Shown in pieces: positions 10,701 to 22,258 of a DNA stretch of 64,000 bases. The notes beneath the pieces are model-generated. The model made no database searches and was not told where the DNA came from. It saw nothing but the letters and a program-made list of their open reading frames with translations. Positions within the stretch are counted from its first letter, which is position 1, and the number at the start of each line of letters is the position of its first letter. A program made the translations under genes and the position numbers. Source of the DNA: Theocolax elegans (Eukaryota; Arthropoda; Insecta; Hymenoptera; Cerocephalidae); the NCBI GenBank assembly GCA_026168455.1, contig CM047431.1, positions 4,183,603 to 4,247,602 of the forward strand. The letters are read 5' to 3'.

Positions 10701-11756
10701 TTTTACAGATAAAAAAAATATTAAAGTTATGATTTTACTGATTTTGATTTTTGCAAACGGAAGAATGAACTAAATAACTTTACTTAACTTTTACTGACGA
10801 GAACCGTGGTAGAGCGAGGCAGGTCTTAGCAGTTCCTGTGAAGGGTGTATAGGGTGAAATGGTAGGGCAGCATCTGTCACCAGGAGAAGATTTCGACTTC
10901 CTCCAAGCCAAATCCAGGACGACGAAGATATGCGAGTCGAAACAAAGTCCAAAACGACGATGACGGGAAGATTGATTTCGAGAGTGAACACAACAGTGTG
11001 AAACACGGGATAGTGGATGGAAGTCCGGGTAAAGTCAATTACGACATCACAGATTTATAATTTACACTCAATTTATTTAAAATAGCTTAATTATATTTCA
11101 CAGAATTAATAGCTTTTGACAAATAGGTACGAATTTAAAACAACAGTAATTAGTGTCCGAACTGAGGTACAAAATTTAACGTAGTTGAAAATACGCGAAG
11201 ATACAATCTCTTATAAACGTGAGAGTATGAAGACCGACTTATTCGAGTCCGCTCGATCGACTGACTACGACTCTCCTCGACTGACTGTTGATGCGCGTCT
11301 CCTCTCGAGGTGGTATGGAGGGGAATGACTGCTGCGCATCTTGTGGTACGCCGTTCTTGAAGGCGGAGCTGCTCTTGATTGGCTGTGGGCGGCCTTTCGG
11401 TGGTGTGCGGATGCGGTTGCGAATCCGCTTATTGGTTGGAGGTGGGGCTTGCGTCAGCAAACTGATGAGATCTTCGGCGTCTCTTGATTGTCTTGGCGAA
11501 TGTTTTGATGACGTACTTATTTAGGTGATTTGGTGTACACTATTGCAATTTTGTGAAGTCATGTTATTGTCAAACACATTAGTCATTCGAGTAAGAAGAT
11601 ATTTCAATAGTAATATTAGCGGAGTCGAGAGTCAGTTTAGTAAACATGAGTGTGTTCATGGAAAGACATTAATTCGTATATGTAACTTAATATTAAATAA
11701 ATGTTATAATAGCAAGTATTAGCGGCATTATACAATTCATAATGCATAAGATTATT
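10701..11756. other. Unassigned block between two LINE halves, including a GC-rich segment
   Basis: No protein family is recognised. The segment 11220-11520 is more GC-rich and less repetitive than its surroundings, with two ATTGG (inverted CCAAT) motifs at about 11378 and 11434. It could be a regulatory or LTR-like piece. It sits between LINE endonuclease (A2) and LINE RT (D) sequence on the same strand, so it may be an insertion into a single LINE. Confidence 0.4.
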
Positions 11757-11757
11757 A

Positions 11758-12393
11758 TTAATATAACGTATTGTGGCGCGAAATGATCTTATCATCTGAA
11801 TCAACAAAAATCACATCCAACCAAGTGTTGGAGTCAGCTCTATGGTGAGTTGCTTCAAAAGGTACAAGATAAAATGAATTTTCTACAATTAAATCTTTGA
11901 AATGCTTACTATAGTAGTCATCAACTAGTAGGTTAGAGTTAAAATCACCTGCTACAATAACATTACTGTAAAGGTGAACGCGGTCTTGAAGTGCACCAAA
12001 ACATTTACTTAAAACATAACGCTTAGGTCCTCTATAACACGCAGCAAATAAAATTTTAATATTACTTATAGCAAGTTCCAATAATAAATATTCAGTTTCA
12101 TTAAGATTGCAGATTTGCGGTGAGTCAACTACTTTGAAAGTAATACTATTTGGTACGTAACATGTTATACCACCACCGTGTATGTACTCACGCTTACCAG
12201 TCGTTGAAAGTAGACCTCTATCGCTTCGTACTAAGAAATAATTAGGTATAATATAGGTAGAATCTGGTCGATTTGGAGTTAACCATGAATCAGAGATTGA
12301 CAAAACATCTATCTTTTCGGTGACTAAAAAAGATTCAATTTCTACCAAATGGTCCATTATTGACTTGGCGTTTATTTGAGCTACTCGTAACAT
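11758..12393 (-). pseudogene. LINE AP-endonuclease domain, C-terminally truncated
   Basis: 211 codons starting at an ATG followed by 'LRVAQINAKSIMDHL', the usual start of LINE ORF2. Endonuclease motifs are 'SISDSWLTPNRPD', 'IVAGDFNSNLL' and 'NTWLDVIFVD'. It ends prematurely where the element is broken. It is the same family as the endonuclease at 3771-4890, with about two thirds of the residues shared by eye. Confidence 0.85.
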
Positions 12394-12589
12394 AGAATCA
12401 TATAGAGTAGATTGGCTATAATTTAAACGTGTTGAGAGTCATAAAAGCTTGTCTAAATCCGAAGCAGTCACAATTAGCACACGATCAGACTTATCATCTT
12501 TACGAACAAAAATTTTCCCATAACGCGACCAAATATATTTATAGTTAAGTGGCTCAAGTTTGCTCTTAGTAAGCGCAATTCATGGATAG

Positions 12590-13210
12590 GGGCAGGCAAC
12601 ATTTCATACATGTTCAATACGTTATCAGAGAGCTCACCCGAATTTTCAACAAGTTGACAATATTTAATAACGCCAAATTTTTGCTTAGATTCTAATATAA
12701 AATTTCGAACATCTGCTGATTTAAATCTAATTATAAATATTTAGTGGGTAAAATCTGAGCCGATGAACTTGTAGCAGGAGCAAGATTTCCAGCAACTGGT
12801 GAAAAAGGGCGCACATCAAGAATATCAGAACATAAATGTTCAAGTTTAAGCAAAGATAAAATTCGCTTTGCAAAATCATTGACTGAAATTTGGCAAGCCA
12901 ATGGGACACCCGTGACTCTAAGTTGGGTATTAGATGACGTACTGGCATATAATTCCTTAAGTTTGCTAGATTTCAGTAGGTAACGCAAATTCTCATTCTT
13001 CAAAGCAAATATGCGATTATTAAATGTTTCAAAATTACTATCAAGTTTTTCAAGCTTTTCTTTAATAAGATTTGAATCGGCTTTAGAACTATTAAACAAA
13101 AAAGCTGTCTGCTGAGATTGAGATAAGGATTCCCAATTGCTTGGCAAATCCATATTTTCCAAGTAATTAATGGCAGAGGGACCAATAATTGAGCTATCAT
13201 GAGCATAATT
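12590..13210 (-). pseudogene. LINE ORF1 (RNA-binding protein), broken
   Basis: The open segment 13162-12731 carries an N-terminal 'MDLPSNWESLSQSQQTAFLF' motif shared with A1, a coiled-coil-like stretch, then 'LRVTGVPLACQI' and 'ILSLLKLEHLCSDILDVRPF'. Further codons to about 12590 continue in another frame. The gene ends just upstream of ORF2, the usual ORF1-ORF2 order. At least one frameshift is present. Confidence 0.65.
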
Positions 13211-13379
13211 AGATTTATTATTTAGGTCACGCCCAGCGACAAAAGTGGAATGGCGAGCAGTTATTGATAGAGAAGATGTGACATAACTATTAATATTACT
13301 TAAATACTGTGATCTTAATATAGGCTCACTTAAATTCCCGTTACAACATATGTCCGTAGACTTACTTTTTAAAAATTGT

Positions 13380-14543
13380 TTAACGCAACCTGGATGATGG
13401 ATATGTAATTATGGGTATAAACACTCCCTTGTATATTATATCTAGAGATTGATAGCCTAAGTCCCATTCCTCTCTTGCTAGGAAAGCCTGCTTTTCGAAA
13501 ATTCCTCTGGTTTTCTTTGAGGTCTCCGTAACATGCGTTTGTACGCTGAGGCCTTTGCCGAAAGAAACGCCCAGATATTTAAACGGTTCCTGCCTTTTGA
13601 TTCTTTGTCCGTTTATTCTGATTAGTGGGTAACATTTTTGATGGAAAGTTCCCTTCGCTAGTAACATTGCGCACTTATCTGGAGCATGTTTCATTTTGAC
13701 ATTTTCACTCCATTTTTCTATTATATTTATGACCATTTGTCCTTTTTTCCGTTCCAGTTCTTTACGGGATACTCCTTCGAATATAATAGCTTGGCCATCT
13801 GCATAGGCTATCGTCTCGTGTCCTTCTCTGTCTAACTTGTGAAACACTTCGTCAAATACGACATTCCATAGAATTGGTCCTACTAGAGATCCCTGCGGGC
13901 ATCCCTTTGTCACATTTTTGCTTGCAAAATTGCTACCTTCGGTTATAATAACTTTCCTATTACAGAGGTAATCCCGAATGATATTGTACAGTCTCCAGGG
14001 GTAGTTCAAGCCTCTCAAATTCTTAAGTACTCCCGGCCACCATACATTGTCAAATGCTCCTTTAATATCCAGAAACATTATGAGCACGTATCTACTGCTT
14101 GAGTTGTGTACTTTGGTCTTTAAGTACACTATCGCATCTTCGGTTGATATTCCTTTTCCAAAACCGTATTGTTTATCTGACAGACGTGGTTCCACAATTT
14201 GATCTAATTTTTTGATTATTAGACCTTCCAGAATTTTTCCTAAAACTGGTAGCAGGCATATTGGTCTGTATGAGCTAATTAGACTAGGATCTTTTTCTCT
14301 TCCCTTCTTGATTGTTATTACTTTGCCTGTTTTCCAAGTATTCGGAAATATACCGAGTTTTGGACAATTGTTGTGCAGCCTTAACAGTTCTTCACCAACT
14401 ACTGTAAGAGCAACTCTTATTATTTTCAGATCGAAACAGTCGATTCCTGGCGCTTTTCCTAGTTTCATTTTCCTTACTACTTGCACCATTTCCTGCCTTG
14501 TAAAACTTTCAGTTTCGCTGTATTCGTCTGTATTCTTAGCCAT
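13380..14543 (-). pseudogene. R1-type LINE reverse transcriptase with altered catalytic box
   Basis: 387 codons with the R1-clade RT order: 'KLGKAPGIDCFDLKI', 'SSYRPICLLPVLGKILE', 'QYGFGKGISTEDAI', 'MFLDIKGAFDNVWW', 'GCPQGSLVGPILWN', then 'AYADGQAIIFEG' where YADD is expected, and 'MKHAPDKCAMLLAKG'. The second catalytic Asp is Gly, so the enzyme should be inactive. The C-terminal thumb and zinc finger are missing because the sequence ends at 13380. R1-clade elements are often site-specific; the sequence around this one is not rDNA. Confidence 0.85.
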
Positions 14544-14785
14544 CGTCTGTCTTTACGTTACTTGCGATTTCATTGACTCTAATTTTTTTGGCAGCCAGTT
14601 TGTATGGTAAGCTCCTTGGATTGACATTTACTTGTTTCGTCACAAATTCTTCCCATTTTTTGGTTTTGGTTGTGTCTATTAGCCTTGTATATTGTCGCTT
14701 TGCCAATCGGTACGTCATTTTTGCGCGCTCTCTTATATCCGGATCTCTTTTCTTTTGAAATTGTCTGTTCAATTCCTCGTTCCAC
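14536..14785 (-). pseudogene. R1-type LINE endonuclease-RT linker
   Basis: A basic segment ('RERAKMTYRLAKRQYTRLI' and a region around 'WEEFVTKQ') in two alternating frames, joined to the start of the RT with a frameshift at about 14540-14580. It corresponds to the spacer between endonuclease and RT in R1-like ORF2 and has no catalytic residues. Confidence 0.6.
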
Positions 14786-15065
14786 TATGGAACTTTTCTA
14801 CTCGTCTTATTCTTAATGGGTATAGCTTTGTCACATGCTATTTTTATCCCATTTATTATGTCTTTAATGCCAGCGATTTTGAACCAATATTCTGTCGGTG
14901 CGGTTGGGCGTTCCAATTCTCTCTCAGTTTGTTAATAAACAATCCCCAGTCCGCTTTACTTGTTATATAGCTTTTGATGTACTCTTGCTTCCTGTATCTA
15001 CCTCCCTGATCTTGTTCCACTAATTCAAATGTTATTGCTCTATGGTCACTTGATGTCCAGTTTTC

Positions 15066-15298
15066 TTAGACTTTCCAATTTTGTATTCTTTGTGCCATAT
15101 CTGGTGAGGTTAGTGTTACATCTACGTATCCTTCTCCGACTTCATTTGCGACTGTTGCAATACTATTGGAATCGTTTATTACTCTGAGATTATTCTGGAG
15201 TATAAATTCTTCTAGTTTCTCTCCTTTTGAATCCGTTTTCATTGGGCCCATAGAGGATCTCTTGCGTTCAAATCAACACCAATTATAAAGCTCTTTCA
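15066..15298 (-). pseudogene. R1-type LINE endonuclease, C-terminal part
   Basis: Reads 'IIGVDLNARDPLWA' (about 15285-15245) and then, after a shifted frame, 'GEKLEEFILQNNLRVIND' and 'GEGYVDVTLTSPDMAQRIQNW', the catalytic Asn-containing block and the downstream strands of an R1 endonuclease. The coding match stops at about 15298. The preceding part of the domain is found at 19495-19870, showing that the domain was split by the Jockey-type insertion. Confidence 0.75.
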
Positions 15299-15463
15299 TT
15301 GTAAAGAGAGGAGTTCCTCTCGAACCTTTGTAGAGGAAACACTTATTCACATTATATAGAAAATTATTTCTATTGACTCTCGATTTATCGAATTCTCAAT
15401 AGCAGGTGCAAACCTGTCCCTATTTTCTATTATAATTCCTTTCTCAGCCCACTGTGAGCCATC

Positions 15464-16492
15464 ATGGCCACTGGGCAAAAATCCACATTTTCGCACTGCG
15501 ATGGCTCCGAGAGCATCGCCTCCACCGCTGAGTCCTTAATGGACACAGCCATTACTGTGGATTCCGAAGGCTTCAAGGAGCCTCGCAGGCGAAAACGTGC
15601 CCGCCAAACACCTCGGGACACTCAATCAGACCGAAAAAGTCTGATTACCAAGACTAGCCGGCACTTCCGCTGAAAATGAAAAGAAGGTTAAGATCACTCC
15701 AGTGAACGTTTACTGCGATGAGCTTAATTTTCCCTATAAACTCCTTCAAACCATTATTGAAAAATTAAAATTTAGCGCGGTAGTTTACAAACTCCACGAC
15801 AACTTCATGACCGTCCGGGTTTCAACCCTGGAGGACTATCGAACCCTCCTCCGGGAATTGGACACCGAAAGGTTCCAATATTTTCTTTTTAAATCTCCGG
15901 ATTCCGCACCTCCGGTCAAATTCGTGATTAGAGGCCTACCCATTTCAATGGCCACCGACGAAATCGCGGACGAATTACTGCGGGGTGGATATAGAGTCCA
16001 CAACGTCGCGCAAATGAAGAGAGGAAGCGGGAAAAATGCCACCCCGCTACCTCTTTTCCTAATTACATTAGAAAAAACCGACAACATTAAAAATATTACT
16101 CAGCTAAAAACGATCGCGTTTTTAAAAATTAAAATCGAACCATACAGAAAACCTAAACGCCCGGTACAATGCTTCAAGTACCAACGCTATAATCATGTGT
16201 CACGGTTCTGTCATACTCAACCCAAATGCGTTAAGTGTGGAGAGAATCATGACACCGCCGACTGCACTAAACCCGCGATAAAGAAAACCTAAAATGCGCA
16301 AACTGTGGAGGCAACCACACCGCGAATTACAAACGCTGTTCGGCCTATAAAATATCCAAACAATCCTACGCGAATAAAGCGAAAACTCCTAAACCCGCTA
16401 AAATCAACAACAATAATAATAATAAAAATACTCAAAAACCTAAACTCATTCCGTTAAACGATGGAAGTCATTTTCCCGCATTACCGGTTTAA
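15464..16492 (+). pseudogene. Jockey-type ORF1/gag with CCHC zinc knuckles
   Basis: Starts at ATG 15464 with a low-complexity N-terminus rich in basic residues, shifts frame at about 15680 and continues from 15702 through a region with 'KFVIRGLPISM', the pattern of the gag-like PRE_C2HC domain of Jockey ORF1. Zinc knuckles follow: 'CFKYQRYNHVSRFC' (first knuckle altered), 'CVKCGENHDTADC', and, after a second frameshift in an A run near 16288, 'CANCGGNHTANYKRC'. ORF1 proteins bind the element RNA. Two frameshifts make it a pseudogene. Confidence 0.8.
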
Positions 16493-16749
16493 CCTAAAAC
16501 CCAAACACCAATTAACATACCAATAATTAAATCATTACAAAACAAACACAAAAATGAAAATAACATTAATAAGAATAAAAAACCCGTCAACTCGGAAGAC
16601 GCAACCGCACTGATAGAAATACTGCGGGAGGCCACCAACCTCTCTATCAGTATCTCCTCCGGATCAATCTCAATAAACGACGCGTATATCCAAGTCGCGG
16701 TGATAACTCAAAAACTTCTAAACTCGGCTCTCGAGGTTGCATCCAATAA

Positions 16750-18928
16750 ACAAAAAACCGGACCAAAAATAATACACCAAATAAACAACTAACCATTTGT
16801 GCTTGGAACGCCAACGGACGACTAGCACACAAAAAACTCGAACTAGAGACGCTATTACACACAAAAAACATTGACATTTGCCTACTTGACGAAACACTTT
16901 TAAAAAACAACAGTACATTTAAACTACGAAACTACACTGTCTATAAAAATAACATAAACCGGGGCACCTCGGTAATAGTTAAAAACAGCCTAAAGCATTA
17001 TAATATACCCTTAAATACTGAAAACTTAGAAGCAACGGCAATTAAAATCAAAACCCGCCGAACCGACATCGCGATAATAGCTACTTATAACTCACCTACT
17101 GTTAAATTCAACAAAAACGACTACGATAAAATCTTTAAAACAGCCGACACAGTAATAGCCGCCGGTGACTTTAACGCTAAACATACGCGCTGGGGGAGTC
17201 GCACTATAAACGCTCTCGGTAGCCAACTCAGTAAATATTGCATTAATAAACAACTTTACATTCACACCCCAACGAGCTTCACTCACTATCCTTACAACAA
17301 AAAATGCAAACCCGATATAATAGATTTCATGATATCTAAAAACTTAAATTTTTCCTCTAATATCTGCACTCTCCCAGATTCCGAATTAGACTCAGACCAT
17401 TGCCCCGTATACATAACTATCAACTTAACAACAATTTACAATCCGACAAAAATCAACTACAACTTTGCAAAAACTAACTGGCAGACATTTAACAATTACT
17501 TTGACGAAAACATCACTACACTACAAGACATAGATAGGAAAGACGAAATCGACACAGTTATCACTGACTTTACACAAACCATCCACAAAGCAATAGACAT
17601 TTCCACACCATTAAATGAAAATAAAACCGGTAACCTTCAGTTACCGGACGAAATAATTAAATCAATGAAACATAGAAACGTATTAATCCGCGAAAACCGT
17701 AAACGATATAATCCAATACTTAAAAACCATATTAATTCAATTAGACGCTTAATAGACAACCAAATTAAAAACTTTAAATGCGAATTGTGGAATAACAAAG
17801 TGAAATCCCTAAACATTAAAGACAATAGTTTGTGGAGAATGACCAAAGCCTTTACGCGAACTCACACTAACATTCCACCGTTGAAAGATTCAAATAATCA
17901 ACTTAAATATTTTTCACCGGACGATAAAGCTAACCAGTTAGCCGAAAACTTCGCGAAAACGTTCACACCGCAAAAAAGACCGATTCCGTTCGAACTTAAA
18001 AAATATCTTAAAAGCACGAAAAACAATAAAGCACCCGGCCCGGATACAATAAGTAACTTCATTTTGAAAAAATTACCTATAAAAGCATTAACCCACTTAA
18101 CCGACATACTCAACGCGTGCATTAAACATAAATATTTCCCAGACGTCTGGAAAACGGCGACCGTCTTGGTGTTTCCCAAAGCAGGTAAAGACCCGACCCT
18201 CCCGACTAGCTACAGACCAATTAGCCTTCTTAACACAATGAGCAAGGCATTCGAGCACTTGCTCATCAATAGACTTCGGGACGACATGACTGACCGCCTA
18301 ACGATCAGACAGGAACAATTCGGGTTTAGACAGGCTCATTCTACACAACACCAAATACTTAGACTAACCGAAGACATTACTCGGAACTTTAACTGGAAAC
18401 GAAACACCGGGGCAGTACTTCTCGACGTCGAGAAAGCCTTCGACAGCGTCTGGATAAACGGTCTCCTTCGCAAACTAATCGATCGTAAACTCACCTACAC
18501 ACAACACACTACTAACGTTCGTAACAAAGCCATCGGGGTCTTAACTAAACTAAATCCGCTTTTAAGAAATCACTCGTCTCTAAACCTAAAAAACGGCATA
18601 ATAATGTATAAAGCCTTAATCCGACCAATACTAACATACGCCTCAGCGGTCTGGGGCGGTACGTGTAAAACAAACATTTATTAACTTCAAATAATTCAAA
18701 ATAAAAGTTTATGAAAAATAACAAACGCGATACGGTACACTAAAAATTCATTAATCCATAAAGAACTCGTAATAGAATATTTACATAATTTCATTAAAAC
18801 CTCGACCGAAAAATTTTACGAAAACTCCGCGAAATCAAAATACGCTCTAATAAACAACCTCGGTAAATACGAATTCGATCCTAAAAACAAACATGCGCGA
18901 CCAAAGGACTTTCTGTCCGCCCCGTAGG
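16750..18928 (+). pseudogene. Jockey-type ORF2: endonuclease plus RT with palm deletion
   Basis: The frame is open from about 16750 to a TAA at 18682-18684 without an obvious start ATG in its first part. Endonuclease blocks: 'CAWNANGRLAHKKLEL', 'VIAAGDFNAKHTRWGS' and 'ELDSDHCPVYI'. RT blocks: 'NNKAPGPDTISNFILKKLP', 'LPTSYRPISLLNTMSKAFE', 'QFGFRQAHSTQHQILRL' and 'AVLLDVEKAFDSVW'. Immediately after that the sequence jumps to the C-terminal 'YTQHTTNVRNKAIGVL', so the whole palm with the catalytic (Y/F)xDD box is deleted in frame. Weakly coding C-terminal sequence with stops continues to 18928. Inactive. Confidence 0.85.
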
Positions 18929-19494
18929 AACAACTATTCGTCATTCAAAAATAAAATCTATTTAATTGACATTGATGGGATGGAGAGGTAACATATGCAG
19001 GGTAGATGGCTGCTTCTCGTAGGCATTTCGCCGGAAGAACCAGCCGGAGCTCTGTAGAATGGCCCTGCTCGGCTCATCAATGCACCCCATCACATAGTCT
19101 ATTTATTTCTCTTTCTCTCTTTCCACTCAACCTCATATCCATTCCACCTTTTATCTCATTTTTCATTCTTTTAACTATCACATTACTACAAGTAAGTTTT
19201 TACAGCCTAGTGCTTTTTCCTACTTAACGTAAGCTTCTGCTTACTTCTGCTTTCTCTAAACGTTCTGTAAACTCATTTTTTTATTATTGTACGAAAATGC
19301 TAACTTTAGCAATGCACTTTCACCTCCCACGCGATTCTTTCTTCTTAAGGAGAGGTAACGGGATTGGAGATATGCCTCCCGCCGTGGATTTCATCCACGA
19401 CGGGGACATATAAGCAATCTTCCGGGCTGGACGTACCTCACTGGTTGGGGCGACGGAGGGGCCCCACCATCCCCCCCCCCTTTTCTTCTTTTTC
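18929..19494 (+). other. 3' UTR of the Jockey-type LINE
   Basis: A non-coding block between the end of ORF2 and the resumption of R1 endonuclease codons. It is pyrimidine-rich in places and ends in a poly-C/T-rich run near 19470-19495. Confidence 0.5.
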
Positions 19495-19870
19495 TTCCTT
19501 GTAAGGAAGTCACTATCACTTGCAGTGATCTTAGATGTATCTCAATATCATCTTTTAGTTGGAAATATTCTCTAATCAGGTATACTTTATATGGTACTGA
19601 TGTTTCTGCTGTTGCGAAGTGCGATGAACATAAATTAGTGATTTGCATCGCTATCACATTCGGGTCTGTTATTGCTATGGCTGCCCACGGATTTTCTTTG
19701 GAGGAGACTATTCTTACACCCATACCGTATCCCATCACTCTATTATTCCTCGTATGTGGTTCCTGTAGCAGAATAACGTGTACTCCCTTTTCATACGCTT
19801 TCTGCTTTATTTCGGGACCACCCGCTGTGCTCGTCTGGCATTAAGCTGTGTAATCAGAATACAGGGTTTG
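19495..19870 (-). pseudogene. R1-type LINE endonuclease, N-terminal part
   Basis: Minus-strand codons include 'ILLQEPHTRNN' (in a second frame), 'NPWAAIAITDPNVIAMQITN' and 'VYLIREYFQLKDDIEIHL', the early strands of R1-clade endonucleases. Similarity ends at about 19495. The next expected residues are at 15298 and below, on the other side of the Jockey-type insertion. A frameshift lies near 19740. Confidence 0.75.
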
Positions 19871-19984
19871 TTACTCCCCGTAATCTGTATTGTTGACTAG
19901 CCGTTCAAGTGATTTGGTATAGCACGGACATATCGTGTCGAGAACATTATAAATCCGACTTCTTTTCGGCTTTGATGCAGTTTA

Positions 19985-21191
19985 TACATTTCTTGCTTTC
20001 CTGTTTTTTCAGACATGTGTCGAAAGAGTGGCCCTTTTCTGCACAATGCAAACAGTATACTTCATTATGACTCACTTTACTTATGTAACTAAATCCCTGT
20101 CACTTAAAGCACCTGGAGACTAGTACAAAGTCCTGTACCTTACAAGATTGATAATCGACACAGATCCTCCTTCTTTGAAGCAACCTACTTCTAATTTTTG
20201 GGGTTACCTCAATAACCCAGTTGGTCCTGCCCGTATCCCTTTTCCCTGTTTCAAATTTCGGCGTTATTTCTTTTTCAGCCTCGTCAGCCGAGCAGACATT
20301 TTGCTCAACTATCAATTCCTTTATCTCCTTTTCTGTTATATTCTTGGGGAGATTATAAATGATCATCCTTGGCTTTTATTTAGTTGGTTTGTACATCTCG
20401 AAGGTATCCTTTAGAGAGGGTTTACTCAGAATCTTTTGTAAGGATTCTTCGATTTCCGTTTCGATAATCAAAGCTTTGCTTATTGCCCGGAGGCTTCGGA
20501 TTTGAGCCTTCTCTACTCGCGGTCGGAATTCTGGTTGAAACTTAGATTTTATTTCATCTTCGTTTTTGAATTTATCGGCTTTCTTCGACTTTATTATCAA
20601 TTTATGCATAGCCGGATTTTTAATTGCAACAGCTCTGGTAGTCTCCCGTGGAGCTACTAGTCTCTTGGTAACGTCTGCGTACGAAGAGTTACCCGTATTT
20701 GTTGCCTTCTGCCTATGTTCTGATAGGACTTTTACTTGTCCTTACAGGTATGCTGCTTTCGCCAGAAATGTCGAGACCAGGATGTAAATGTTGTCTTAAA
20801 GCCTTGTGTGCTTTTTCGCTGTCTTTCTTAGTCAGATGTTTCTTGAATATCTTAATTTGGTCAACATGTACATTGATACCTCAATAAGATTCCTTTCCTC
20901 TATTTTCCAATTCGGTTTACCGCTTTCTATTTCCGTACCCTCCGACTCCGACGAGCTAGAAGACTCAGACTTCGATTTCGATTTCTTAGTCATTCTGGGC
21001 TTTGCCCTTTTTGGCTCTTTTGGCTCCTCATCCGAGGAGGACGACAGGCCGCACTTATTTCCTTTGTTCACCTTTTCTGTTTCTTTTGGTTTAATCTTTG
21101 GTAAACCAGCTCATGATGTTGCTGCTTTGAGGTTGGGTTCGCCTTCTATTTCTAGTCCGTGCACTATTGGTTTCGTCTTGTTAGTTGACAT
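19985..21191 (-). pseudogene. R1-type LINE ORF1 (gag) with zinc knuckles
   Basis: The probable start is the ATG complement at about 21189-21191 ('STNKTKPIVHGLEIEG'). An acidic/serine-rich and lysine-rich segment follows (20832-21071), then a central region with 'MIIYNLPKNITEKEIKELI' (about 20366), and CCHC-like knuckles near 20100-19990 ('CLHCAEKGHSFDTC', 'KKCINC'; the first is degraded). Four or more frame changes separate these segments. It precedes the endonuclease fragment in the expected ORF1-ORF2 order. Confidence 0.7.
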
Positions 21192-22020
21192 TTCATATTT
21201 TATTTTATTAGTGTGCTCTTTGTGGATCCTCTTGATTGCACGATGCTATAAACTCTAGCAAGTTATTTGGTGATGAACTATTCGCAGTTGTTGTTTGACG
21301 GGTTTGACCGTGATCGTGGCCTCGTCGAATACAATTTAAACCTCCGAGTGCCGCTTCCCTTCCAGGTGCCACCTGGTGCAACCTCAGCAAGTTTAATTTT
21401 TATACACGCTGCTACAAAGCAGCCCGACTCACTGGCGAAGAAAGCCCGGGCCCTGGTACTATCGTGCAGTCCGGGCGTGCACGATCAGCGATACGAGGGC
21501 CGACCTCCCGGTTTATATGATGTACCCTCTTTACATCCAGGTATTCATAGTACTTCCCGTCGAGCTTTAGATTTTCACTGCCTCCCTTGCTTGGCACACT
21601 GCCTTTTTGTATCGCAGATACGTATACCTTGCTGCGATTTAGCCTACCGAGACGCTGAAGTTAACAATGTCAGTCATCGACGTTTTCCCCTCTGGCGGCG
21701 CGGACGCACGCAGTTGCTTTTCCAGAGGACCGTACACACACACACCGTATGCAAACCTATTGTAATCTACCCAGCACCCTAACTAGCATGAATGAATAAT
21801 CTACATCCCTTCCCCGGTTCCCCGCAATCCAGCACCAGGACAATCCAACGAAGAAGTAGCTAGCTGAATGATCTGCATCGGGTGCAAAAACTCAGGAGTG
21901 ACAGCAGGTATCTTTGGAATCTCGTGCAGAATTCCTGTGAAAATAATAATAAATGAGACAAAGCACATTATTAGGGAAAAAGATAACCAGAAAGGAGAAG
22001 ATAGAACAGCAAAATAGGAA
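21192..22020. other. Probable 5' UTR of the R1-type LINE and unassigned DNA
   Basis: No recognised protein. An open plus-strand frame at 21267-21782 shows no family pattern and is probably antisense of the R1 leader. From about 21780 the sequence is AT-rich with no features. Confidence 0.4.
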
Positions 22021-22258
22021 CCCTAATGCAAAATCTCACGTGAGATCTCATATGCCAAAATCTCATGTGACTTTTCAATGAGAACGCTGCTTAAACTTCC
22101 GAAAAAATAAGAAATCAATTTAAGAGTATGAAAGGTCACTTTTTCAGTAATAACACCCCTCACATAAGCTCAAAAATTTAGGTTTTAAAGCAATTCAGAC
22201 ATATTTATGATTTTTTTAATTTCTCATGTGAGATCACACGTGATATTTTGTATTAGGG
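22021..22258. mobile_element. Short MITE with ~33-bp terminal inverted repeats
   Basis: The ends read CCCTAATGCAAAATCTCACG and, on the complement of the right end, CCCTAATACAAAATATCACG, followed by palindromic TCACGTGAGATCTCA-like sequence. Length is 238 bases with no ORF. No convincing target duplication was seen. Confidence 0.7.

Larger units (their letters stand above)
11757..13370 (-). mobile_element. LINE fragment A2 (ORF1 plus endonuclease)
   Basis: Second copy of the A-family LINE: ORF1 followed by the endonuclease on the minus strand. It extends further 5' than A1 and abuts the 3'-truncated R1-type element at about 13375. It is cut at 11757 inside the endonuclease. Confidence 0.8.
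13380..15298 (-). mobile_element. R1-type LINE, 3' half (RT, linker, endonuclease C-terminus)
   Basis: The minus strand carries, in order from 15298 downwards, the end of an endonuclease domain, a linker and an RT of the R1/TRAS type. The 5' half of the same element lies at about 19495-21191. The two parts are separated by an inserted Jockey-type LINE. The 3' end of the RT is lost at 13380, next to LINE A2. Confidence 0.8.
15299..19494 (+). mobile_element. Jockey-type LINE inserted into the R1-type element
   Basis: A plus-strand non-LTR retrotransposon, opposite in orientation to the R1 element it interrupts. Its parts are a 5' leader (15299-15463), ORF1 with zinc knuckles, ORF2 with endonuclease and RT, and a ~560-base 3' UTR (18929-19494) that ends in C/T-rich DNA. 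Both sides are flanked by adjacent codons of the same R1 endonuclease domain. The exact ends are uncertain by tens of bases, and I could not fix a target duplication. Confidence 0.75.

Noticed and set aside
13380..15298. R1 insertion in 28S rDNA
   Set aside because: Flanking sequence is other LINE DNA, not rRNA; only the RT type is R1-like.
21267..21782. 171-codon plus-strand ORF
   Set aside because: No family pattern; it lies antisense to the leader of the R1-type LINE.
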